From positions 1-21,755 of the forward strand of contig JAVKSM010000046.1 in assembly GCA_039583705.1 (NCBI GenBank): a stretch of DNA of 21,755 nt. The letters are read 5' to 3'. A model generated the notes under the pieces. The model was not told the origin of the DNA. It was given only the letters and a program-made list of their open reading frames with translations, and ran no database searches. Positions 14,399 to 20,475 of this stretch are shown one piece after another. The position numbers and the translations under genes were made by a program. Source of the DNA: JAVKSM01 sp039583705 (lineage in GTDB: Bacteria; Actinomycetota; Actinomycetes; Mycobacteriales; Pseudonocardiaceae). Position 1 is the first letter of the stretch. Every line of letters begins with the position of its first letter.

Positions 14399-15357
14399 CG
14401 GAGGACCGTGGTGCCGGTTACGGTTTCGGGTGCCAGCGGCGACGGTTCGTGATCGTGTGGCTGGGTGAAGACGAGGACGTCGGAGTGGATCCTGCGGTGC
14501 GCTTCGGGCAGTCGGCGTAGCTGCGCGGAGTGCCGTACCCGCGCCGGTTCGACGTCTGCGGCGCCGTGGGGCTGGCAGAGGAGTTCACCGCGGTGGATGG
14601 GTGTGTGCAGGACGACGAGGTGTTGGAGGTAGAGCAGGTCGGCGTTCTGCGCGGCGGCCACCACCGCTCCCGTCGGGTCGAACAGTTCGCCTCGTGACCA
14701 GTCGCTATGGGTGAGTACGGCGAGGATGCCGCCAAGTCGCAGCAGGCGGGCGGCGAGCAGGGCGACCGGGTCAGTGGCGTCGTTGTCGCTGCGCTCCGGG
14801 CGCAGGCTGGTGATGATCAGATCGGCGTTCCCCGTCTGGACGCTGAGACCGGCTGCCGCCGCGGAGGCCCTGGGATCCGGGTCGACGTGGAGTGCCTGCG
14901 CGCTGCGGCCGAGATCGGCGATGGCGGTCAGCGCGATAGCCCATTCGTCGTCCGGCCCTGTTCTCCGGGATGCGGTCGATGCCCCGTCGGCCCGCACCGG
15001 GCCTTGGGTCGGGTTCGGGGGGGTGCTCGGCCAGGCCAGCAGGACGGTGTGGTCGCCGGGGCCGCTGAACCCAGCGACGATCTTGGTCAGGATGGGCGTC
15101 GGCCACGTCGCGTCGGGGTCGATGGGGGCGGTGCCACAGGCCCAGACCGTGGCCGGGATCGGCGCGCTCGAGGCGATGGCCGGGCGCCTTGGGGCGCCTG
15201 CTCGCCTGGTGCGAAGCCGGCTCGACGCGGCGCGAACGGGGGCGCTCGAGGAGGGCTGGCGATCCCCGCGGCGGGTGGTGGGGCGGGTGCGCGGTGGCCG
15301 GGTGGAGTCGGTGCGCGCCTTCGGAGCGGGGGTCGCCGGGTGGTCGGGACGGGTCAT
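14395..15357 (-). CDS. Catalytically degenerate methyltransferase-like partner
   Basis: The 320-residue protein starts at ATG 15357 after GGGAGG with a 6-base spacer. Residues 1-65 are Arg/Pro/Ser-rich and disordered. The rest parallels the downstream methyltransferase: VWACGTAP (71-78) matches its VWATAQTSP, GPGDHTVLLAWPS (99-111) sits where LDPMCGIG should be, HVDPDP holds the strand-2 acid, NADLIITSLRPE (177-188) sits where ALVVTSPPYG should be, LRLGGILAVLTHSDWSRGEL matches LRPGGHLVITIRPWREHSEL, and HSDVLVFTQ matches HEDVLVFR. The glycine-rich SAM motif and the SPPY tetrad are lost, so catalysis is unlikely. It overlaps the active paralogue by four bases. A target-recognition or scaffold role in a heterodimer is inferred. 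Confidence 0.75.
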   Translation of the reverse strand: MTRPDHPATPAPKARTDSTRPPRTRPTTRRGDRQPSSSAPVRAASSRLRTRRAGAPRRPAIASSAPIPATVWACGTAPIDPDATWPTPILTKIVAGFSGPGDHTVLLAWPSTPPNPTQGPVRADGASTASRRTGPDDEWAIALTAIADLGRSAQALHVDPDPRASAAAAGLSVQTGNADLIITSLRPERSDNDATDPVALLAARLLRLGGILAVLTHSDWSRGELFDPTGAVVAAAQNADLLYLQHLVVLHTPIHRGELLCQPHGAADVEPARVRHSAQLRRLPEAHRRIHSDVLVFTQPHDHEPSPLAPETVTGTTVLR

Positions 15358-15612
15358 TGAATGCCTCCCGCCGGTTCGCGGTGGTGCGCCGTGGTGGGTG
15401 GCGCTGATGACGCCCCTGAACTCCGACCTGCGACCGTTTTTTCAACAACGGGCACCCGACTTCTTCCGCGGTCTCGCATGGCTTACCCACCGCTGGGTGG
15501 AGATGCCGCACACCGCTCGTGGGGTGCGCCGCCCGTGAAAGATCGATCCGATGTGTTGTCACTCGCCGACGCAACATACGGCGGTGCGGGGCGTGTCCAT
15601 CTTCGGTGGCGG

Positions 15613-15684
15613 CTCCTACGCAACTACTACCGAACTACTACCGGGCTACTACATGGCTGCATTAATGCACCTCAGGGCTACTAC
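15613..15684 (-). repeat. Left array of 11-bp-phased CTACTAC repeats
   Basis: CTACTAC occurs at 15624, 15635 and 15646, exactly 11 bases apart. A one-mismatch unit (CTCCTAC) lies at 15613, in phase, and a degenerate unit (CTGC) at 15657. One more perfect unit lies at 15678-15684 inside the 16-bp inverted-repeat arm. Read on the minus strand the unit is GTAGTAG, identical to the right array. One unit per helical turn suits cooperative protein binding on one face of the DNA. Confidence 0.85.
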
Positions 15685-15692
15685 CGTTGATC
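15677..15692 (+). repeat. Left arm of a perfect 16-bp inverted repeat
   Basis: GCTACTACCGTTGATC here is the exact reverse complement of GATCAACGGTAGTAGC at 15782-15797. The arms are 89 bases apart. Inside the intervening DNA are TTGATCTCC (15748-15756) paired with GGAGATCAA (15779-15787), and GATCA/TGATC (15689-15693, 15699-15703), so several alternative hairpins can form. Confidence 0.9.
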
Positions 15693-15781
15693 ACTAGATG
15701 ATCGTTAGTCTGGCACATACAGTACGACCGGCGACCTTCGGCAGGTATTGATCTCCGGCTAGCTTGAGAAGAATCAATGGA

Positions 15782-15797
15782 GATCAACGGTAGTAGC
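15782..15797 (-). repeat. Right arm of the perfect 16-bp inverted repeat
   Basis: GATCAACGGTAGTAGC is the mate of the arm at 15677-15692. It contains the first unit of the right GTAGTAG array, so the large palindrome and the phased arrays are one composite structure. Confidence 0.9.
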
Positions 15798-15840
15798 GCG
15801 GTAGTAGGCCGGTAGCAGTTGTGTAGCAGGTTGGTAGTAC
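15790..15840 (+). repeat. Right array of 11-bp-phased GTAGTAG repeats
   Basis: Five units start at 15790, 15801, 15812, 15823 and 15834, exactly 11 bases apart: GTAGTAG, GTAGTAG, GTAGCAG, GTAGCAG, GTAGTAC. The array points towards the transfer operon, whose first ATG is 56 bases beyond. Together with the left array it makes two inverted clusters around a centre near 15737. Confidence 0.88.
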
Positions 15841-15895
15841 CTGTTGTGGCTTCCTTGGGGCGTCGTTGTTCTCCACCTGCCACGAGGAGTCGTTC

Positions 15896-17050
15896 ATGGC
15901 CTGGAATCACGAGGTTCGGCGCGCTGGTTTCGGGCGCGATCCGATGCCGTTGGATGCCGCGCGGACCGCGTTCACCTGGTTGGTCACCGGCCCGGATCCG
16001 GTCTGCATCGACGGCCGGTTGTTCCCCGGTCTTCCCGAGCGCCGCCTGCCGTTGAGCGAGGTTCGGGAGAGGTTGTTGCGGCGACGCTGCCCGCAGGCCA
16101 CCCGCGACGCGGTGTGGGCGCACCTGGTACTGCTCTCCCGTACCGAGGGAGCCACCTGGACCGTCGGCTGCGTCGGTGTCGCGCTGCCCGCGCTGACCAC
16201 GATCGCGGCGAGGCTTTCAGCCCGCTTTGCCGGTGACCCCAGCGACATCCACGCCGCCGTGCTGACCGGGTTCCTGACCGAGCTTGACCACATCGACCTG
16301 CGCAAGCCCAGGGTCATGCTGCGGCTGCGGTGGGCGGCCTACCGCGCCGGACACGCCTGCGTGCGCGAGGCGCTGGACGCCCCCGTCCCCTTGGGCAACG
16401 GGTTCGGCTCGCACCCGCCCACCCCGCCGTGGGGGCACCCCGACTTCGTCCTGGCGCGCGCCGTCGCCGACAAGGTGATCACCGCCGAGGAGGCCGAGTT
16501 AATCGGCTCGACCCGGCTGGAAGGCCAGTCGCTGGCCGCCACGGCGGCCCAGCGCGGCGTCAGCTACAAGGCCCTGGAGCAGGTCCGGCGGCGAGCCGAA
16601 CACCGACTGGCCGCCTACCTGTCCCAGGACGCCCCGCGCGACGGCTCGGCGGCTGGGAGTGATCGGGATCTGGAAGCCCGTGCGATCGACTCGGTGAGCA
16701 TCACCACCGCCGCCAGACAGGCAGCCCCACACCCCGGCGGGCCACGTTTCGGTAGCCGAACTGGGTGGAGGGTCGCCGAAGAAACCTCGGGGCGGGGTGT
16801 TGAAAGCCCGCCGGTGCAGCGGAGTTCAGGGGCGCGGGGAGGACACCAGCCTCCCCCGCGCGCACCGACTCGGCCCCACGACCGGCTGCGCCGCCCTCAC
16901 CGACTCCAGGGGGTGTCCCGATGCATCCGACCTGCCACCCCGTCCGCCCGGCACCCGATCCCCGATCCTCCCGCCGCCGAGCCGGCCGCGGCTCGTCCGC
17001 CGCTCGCCTGGTGGTGGTCATCGGGTTGTCGGTGCTGGCCCTGTTGGTGA
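15896..17050 (+). CDS. Transfer-operon protein with sigma-region-4-like HTH
   Basis: The 384-residue protein starts at ATG 15896 with GAGGAG six bases upstream. The N-terminus reads AWNHEVRRAGFGRDPMPLDA, then DPVCIDGRLFPGLPERRLPL. A helical middle (ARLSARFAGDPSDIHAAVLT; RVMLRLRWAAYRAGHACVRE) follows. Then PWGHPDFVLARAVADKVITA leads into an HTH at about residues 190-245: EAELIGSTRLEGQSLAATAA, QRGVSYKALEQVRRRAEHRL. The last part resembles sigma-factor region 4 and is familiar from proteins at the head of actinobacterial transfer clusters. The Pro/Arg-rich tail after about residue 250 looks non-conserved and overlaps the pilin gene by 130 bases. A role in transcription of the operon, or binding to the upstream phased repeats, is inference. 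Confidence 0.75.
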   Translation: MAWNHEVRRAGFGRDPMPLDAARTAFTWLVTGPDPVCIDGRLFPGLPERRLPLSEVRERLLRRRCPQATRDAVWAHLVLLSRTEGATWTVGCVGVALPALTTIAARLSARFAGDPSDIHAAVLTGFLTELDHIDLRKPRVMLRLRWAAYRAGHACVREALDAPVPLGNGFGSHPPTPPWGHPDFVLARAVADKVITAEEAELIGSTRLEGQSLAATAAQRGVSYKALEQVRRRAEHRLAAYLSQDAPRDGSAAGSDRDLEARAIDSVSITTAARQAAPHPGGPRFGSRTGWRVAEETSGRGVESPPVQRSSGARGGHQPPPRAPTRPHDRLRRPHRLQGVSRCIRPATPSARHPIPDPPAAEPAAARPPLAWWWSSGCRCWPCW

Positions 17051-17328
17051 CCGCCTCGACCGCGCACGCCGACACCACCCGGGTGCTCGCGCTGGCCGGC
17101 AGCGTCGATGAGGTCCTGACCAACATCCGCAACTGGATCATGGGGGTCTTGGCGGGTCTCGCGACGGTGTTCCTGTCCATCGGCGGGGTGCGCTACGTGA
17201 TGGCCGGCGGTGACCCCGGGGAGATCGAGAAGGCCAAGAGCGCGTTCAAAGCCGCCGGCGTCGGCTACGGCCTGGCCGCACTCGCGCCCTTGGTCGTCAC
17301 CGTCCTCAAGGGCATCGTCGGGGCTTGA
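16921..17328 (+). CDS. VirB2/TrbC-like pilin or small membrane subunit of a type IV secretion system
   Basis: The 135-residue protein has a positively charged N-terminus (SSRRRAGRGSSAARL), a hydrophobic signal segment (about 29-45) and a signal-peptidase-like site STAHA/DT at 50. Two further membrane spans follow: NWIMGVLAGLATVFLSIGGV (71-90) and a span at about 112-130. They are joined by RYVMAGGDPGEIEKAKSAFK. The double-span layout with the GGxRYxxAGGDPxxxxxAK loop is characteristic of VirB2/TrbC-like components of Gram-positive T4SS. AGGGGG lies upstream of ATG 16921. Its stop overlaps or abuts the next gene, confirming an operon. It would lie in the cell membrane as part of the transfer channel. 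Confidence 0.85.
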   Translation: MHPTCHPVRPAPDPRSSRRRAGRGSSAARLVVVIGLSVLALLVTASTAHADTTRVLALAGSVDEVLTNIRNWIMGVLAGLATVFLSIGGVRYVMAGGDPGEIEKAKSAFKAAGVGYGLAALAPLVVTVLKGIVGA

Positions 17329-17330
17329 CC

Positions 17331-19262
17331 ATGCCACTTCTGGGCATGAGGCGGGGTCCGGCGCTGGTGATGCTGGCCGTCGGCCTGGTCGCGGGGTTGG
17401 GCACCATGCCCGCGATCAGCGTCGCTGCCACGGTCACGCCCGGCGTCGGGCCGCCCGTCGCCCAACCTGCGTCCGGTACCGGGCTGCCCGTCGCCCAACT
17501 CGCGTCCCCTGGGGCTCTTCGGTTGCCCACCGCTGGGGGGTGCACGCCGGGCTCGCCGCTGCCGACCTGCCCCTTAACCGTGCCGACCACGCTGGCCACC
17601 ACGGCGTCGCCGGCGTCCGGCCCCGACGCCGGACAGCTCGACCAGGGCGGCGGCGACGCCGACTGCGGGATCACCGATATCGGTGGCTGCATCACGAATG
17701 CGATCAACGGCTTCTTCCGGGGCATGGTCACCGCGGCGTTGAACCCGCTGCTGGACCTGCTGTCCAAAACGCTGCTCACCACGCCGACACCGGACTCGCT
17801 GCCGCGCATCGGTGAGCTGTGGACCACTTCCTGGCGGATCCTGCTGGCCTGCTACGCGCTGCTCGTGCTCGTCGCCGGGGTGCTGGTCATGGCTTACGAG
17901 TCGCTGCAGACCCGCCACAGCATCAAGGAGATCGCGCCGCGACTGGTGGTCGGGTTCCTGGCCGGGGCGCTGTCGCTGTGGGCGGCGACCCAGGCGATCG
18001 AGATCGCCAACGGGCTGGCCCAGGCGGTGATGGGCGGCGGGGTGGACGCCAGCTCGGCCGGTGAGACGCTGCGCGACCTGGTGCTGGGCAGCTTGAACGG
18101 CGGGATCTTCGTCATCTTCATCGGCGTGTTCCTGGCCGGGATGCTCGTTGTCCTGCTGGTCAGCTACGTCGTCCGGGTCGCGCTCACGATCATCCTGATC
18201 GTTGGGGCGCCGCTGGCGTTGATGTTCCACGCGCTGCCGCAGACCGAGGGTATCGCGCGTTGGTGGTGGAAGGCTTTCGGCGGCTGCCTGGCTATCCAGG
18301 TCTGCCAGTCCCTGGCGTTGATCACGGCGATGCGGGTGTTCCTCGCCCCCGGCGGCCTCACCCTGTTCGGACCGACCGCCAGCGGGCTGGTCAACCTGCT
18401 GGTCGCGTTGGCGCTGCTGTACATCCTGGTCAAGATCCCGTTCTGGTGCCTGGGATCGCTGCGCGGTGGTGGTCGCTCGCTGCTCGGCTCGGTCGTGCGC
18501 GGGTTCATCCTGTACAAGGGTTTCGGCTTGCTGGGCGGCCGGGGCGGGGATGCCCGCCGATCCCGCCCGTCGGACGACGGCGGTGGCCGGGAACGTCACG
18601 GCGACCACGGCACTCGCGGTGGCAGTGGTCGTGGTGATGGTGCGGCGGATCCATACGCAAGGTCGCGCGCCGATGCCACCGGGCAGTACCTGCTGCCGCT
18701 GAGTGGGCTACAGCGACGCCGTGCCAGTGGCCAGGCGCGCTCGGGTCCGACCCCGTGGCCGGGTCAGACCGCGCCTTCCGGTCCGACCGCGCGGGCGGCG
18801 CCGGGGCGACGGGCGCCGCGGGGCCGTCAACTGACGCTGCCGCTGGGCGATGACTGGCCGGAGAACAAGCCGGTGCTCGGCCGCGACGGGCAGTACCGGC
18901 TGCCGCTGAACCTCACGCGCGTCAGGCCCACGGCCAGGCCCCACCCGGGGCCAGCCGGGGCGGCTGGCTCGAGTGGGCGACGGCGACGCGCGGCTGGCCG
19001 GCAGTTGGAGCTGCCGTTCGACCCCTATGAGGGCAACCGCCCGCTGCGGTCGGGGCAGTACCCGCTGCCGCTGGAGGGCCTGCGGCGAGTGCCCCCCGCC
19101 CCACCGGCCCCGCGTACCGCCCACCTGGGCGCACCGGCCCCGCCTGCGGCCCACCCGCGCACGCCGAGCAGGGCCTCGCCGCCCGCCAGGCAACTGCGCC
19201 TACCTCTCGACCTGCCCAGACCCACCCGACGCGCGGCCCCGCGCCGTGGAGGTGAGACGTGA
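17331..19262 (+). CDS. TrbL/VirB6-like conjugal transfer membrane protein with repetitive tail
   Basis: From ATG 17331 (643 residues; TTG 17325, overlapping the pilin stop, is the alternative) the protein has an N-terminal hydrophobic segment, then an extracellular-type linker with Cys residues (GGCTPGSPLPTCP; DCGITDIGGC). About six membrane spans follow between residues about 160 and 395 (for example ILLACYALLVLVAGVLVMAY; VIFIGVFLAGMLVVLLVSYV; VNLLVALALLYILVKIPFWC). RxALTIILIVGAPLALMFHALP matches the TrbL/VirB6 core of Gram-positive T4SS. The last 230 residues are hydrophilic, Arg/Pro/Gly-rich and carry six alternating GQYxLPL and RQLxLP[LF] motifs. Its stop overlaps the PrgI start (GTGA). 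It should form the membrane channel, with the tail probably cytoplasmic. Confidence 0.87.
   Translation: MPLLGMRRGPALVMLAVGLVAGLGTMPAISVAATVTPGVGPPVAQPASGTGLPVAQLASPGALRLPTAGGCTPGSPLPTCPLTVPTTLATTASPASGPDAGQLDQGGGDADCGITDIGGCITNAINGFFRGMVTAALNPLLDLLSKTLLTTPTPDSLPRIGELWTTSWRILLACYALLVLVAGVLVMAYESLQTRHSIKEIAPRLVVGFLAGALSLWAATQAIEIANGLAQAVMGGGVDASSAGETLRDLVLGSLNGGIFVIFIGVFLAGMLVVLLVSYVVRVALTIILIVGAPLALMFHALPQTEGIARWWWKAFGGCLAIQVCQSLALITAMRVFLAPGGLTLFGPTASGLVNLLVALALLYILVKIPFWCLGSLRGGGRSLLGSVVRGFILYKGFGLLGGRGGDARRSRPSDDGGGRERHGDHGTRGGSGRGDGAADPYARSRADATGQYLLPLSGLQRRRASGQARSGPTPWPGQTAPSGPTARAAPGRRAPRGRQLTLPLGDDWPENKPVLGRDGQYRLPLNLTRVRPTARPHPGPAGAAGSSGRRRRAAGRQLELPFDPYEGNRPLRSGQYPLPLEGLRRVPPAPPAPRTAHLGAPAPPAAHPRTPSRASPPARQLRLPLDLPRPTRRAAPRRGGET
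18684..19208 (+). repeat. Coding repeat: six Q-[LY]-x-L-P-[LF] hexapeptides
   Basis: In the TrbL-like tail (numbering from ATG 17331) the hexapeptides are QYLLPL (452), QLTLPL (500), QYRLPL (521), QLELPF (558), QYPLPL (576) and QLRLPL (621). They alternate strictly between a GQY form and an RQL form, so three two-motif units can be recognised. Linkers are low-complexity Pro/Arg/Gly/Ala and differ in length (18 to 48 residues from motif to motif). Conservation of only the hexapeptides suggests short linear binding motifs. Confidence 0.85.
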
Positions 19263-19579
19263 GCGCTCCGGTGCGCATTCCCGCCGACGTCGACATGGCC
19301 GATCGGGTGATCGGTCCGTTGACCGCCCGCCAGCTCGCCATCCTCGCCCTGGCCGGCCTGGTGCTCTACGCCGGCTGGAGCATCACCCGCGCGTTCCTGC
19401 CGCTGGGTGTGTTCCTGGCGTTCGCGGTCCCGGTCGGCGCGACCGCGGCGATCCTCGCGCTGGGGCAGCGCGACGGCATCTGTCTGGATCGGATGCTGCT
19501 CGCGGCGATCCGGCAGCGATGGGACCGCGACTGCGGGTGGCCGCGCCGGAAGCGCTGCGTCCGGCGCCGGCGTGGCTGA
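19259..19579 (+). CDS. PrgI/VirB3-like T4SS protein, N-terminal part (frame broken)
   Basis: GTG 19259 overlaps the TrbL-like stop. The product reads SAPVRIPADVDMADRVIGPL then TARQLAILALAGLVLYAGWS and a second span FLPLGVFLAFAVPVGATAAI, ending in the usual GQRDGICLDRMLLAAIRQR. This is the PrgI N-terminal membrane domain with two spans. Relatives continue without a break into a long cytoplasmic region, which here lies in the -1 frame from 19519. In this frame only an Arg/Cys-rich tail and a stop at 19579 follow. Either a frameshift (mutation or sequence error near 19515-19520) splits one gene, or the two parts are made separately. Confidence 0.8.
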   Translation: MSAPVRIPADVDMADRVIGPLTARQLAILALAGLVLYAGWSITRAFLPLGVFLAFAVPVGATAAILALGQRDGICLDRMLLAAIRQRWDRDCGWPRRKRCVRRRRG

Positions 19580-20475
19580 CCGCCCGCGCCACCACCACGA
19601 CCGGTGAGGCGGTCGACGCTCACCGGCGGCTGGGCGCGCTGCACCTGCCCGCCGTGGGGATCAGCGACACCGGAGTCATCGACCTCGGCGGCGACGGCCT
19701 GGCCGTGGTCGCCGTCGCCTCCACGGTGACCTTCACGCTTCGCACACCGGCCGAGCAGGACGGGTTGGTGGCCGGCTTCGGTCGCTACCTGCACTCGATG
19801 ACCGCCCCGGTGCAGCTGCTGGTGCGCACCGAACGCCTGGACCTGTCCGGGCAGATCGCCGAGCTGCGCCAGCGCTCCGGTGGGCTGGCCCACCCCGCGC
19901 TGCAAGCCGCCGCGCTCGAGCACGCCGACTACCTCGCCCAACTCGGTGAGCACGCCGACCTGCTGGGTCGTCAGGTCCTGCTGGTGTTGCGGGAGCCGGT
20001 GCGCACCGCCGCCCCGACCGACTCGCTGGGCGGCCCCTCCCCGGTGGCGGTCCTGGCCTGGCTCGCCAGCGGGAAGCGCCGTGTCGCGGCGCAGCGCGGC
20101 CGCAATGATGTCGGGGCTCGGCGGGCCGCACAGTCGCGTCTGGTCCGCCGGCTCGCCGAGGCCGTCGAGCTGCTCGCGCCCACCGGGATCGTGCTCACCG
20201 TGCTGGACGCCGGGCAGACCACCGCCGTGCTCGCCGCGGCGTGCAACCCCGACACCCTGCTACCCCCGGGAGCCGCACTGGCCGGGGCCGACGAGGTCAT
20301 CACCGCCGCCAACGGTGACCCGGAAGACGGGCAGCGGCACGCCGGCTGGCGCCAGCACTACTCCACCCAGGCCGACCAGGACGGGGACGGAGGCGACGCC
20401 GATGACGGGGACTGGGACGACGAGGACGAATACGGCACCGACACCGGGGTCGAGGAGTGGAGGCGGCTGCGGTGA
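19519..20475 (+). CDS. PrgI-family C-terminal region, apparently frameshifted from the N-terminal part
   Basis: The frame, with a possible ATG at 19519 but no good ribosome binding site, reads PRLRVAAPEALRPAPAWLTA, then GVIDLGGDGLAVVAVASTVT and FTLRTPAEQDGLVAGFGRYL. HSMTAPVQLLVRTERLDLSG follows, then ALEHADYLAQLGEHADLLGR and QVLLVLREP. This is the cytoplasmic domain that in relatives follows the PrgI membrane domain, which ends in frame +1 at about 19518. Joined, the protein would be about 404 residues. The C-terminus is unusually acidic (QDGDGGDADDGDWDDEDEYG). The stop overlaps the GTG of the VirB4-like gene. The product works with VirB4 at the inner face of the channel. Confidence 0.78.
   Translation: MGPRLRVAAPEALRPAPAWLTARATTTTGEAVDAHRRLGALHLPAVGISDTGVIDLGGDGLAVVAVASTVTFTLRTPAEQDGLVAGFGRYLHSMTAPVQLLVRTERLDLSGQIAELRQRSGGLAHPALQAAALEHADYLAQLGEHADLLGRQVLLVLREPVRTAAPTDSLGGPSPVAVLAWLASGKRRVAAQRGRNDVGARRAAQSRLVRRLAEAVELLAPTGIVLTVLDAGQTTAVLAAACNPDTLLPPGAALAGADEVITAANGDPEDGQRHAGWRQHYSTQADQDGDGGDADDGDWDDEDEYGTDTGVEEWRRLR

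Larger units (their letters stand above)
15358..15895. promoter_or_regulatory. Divergent control region, candidate operator/oriT
   Basis: The 538 bases separate the minus-strand methyltransferase operon from the plus-strand transfer operon and encode nothing convincing. The core (15613-15840) holds two inverted arrays of 7-bp repeats around a 16-bp inverted repeat, listed separately. Its centre is clearly less GC-rich than the window. On the minus strand, TGGACA (15594-15599) and TATGTT (15573-15578) are a possible but short-spaced (15 bp) promoter for the methyltransferases. The transfer operon side has no clear -10/-35, and its repeats may overlap the promoter. Operator, origin of transfer and replication origin are all possible. 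Confidence 0.6.

Noticed and set aside
15613..15840. CRISPR array
   Set aside because: Units are 7 bp at 11-bp spacing and occur in two opposite orientations. There are no 25-40 bp repeats with unique spacers and no cas genes.
18973..19518. Start of the PrgI C-terminal frame far upstream inside the TrbL-like gene
   Set aside because: The frame is open to 18973 but translates into Arg/Pro-rich noise antisense to no motif, and the TrbL-like and PrgI N-terminal frames are the real coding frames there.
19515..19525. Programmed -1 ribosomal frameshift in the PrgI gene
   Set aside because: No X XXY YYZ slippery heptamer or obvious downstream pseudoknot is seen at the junction. Mutation or sequencing error is simpler.
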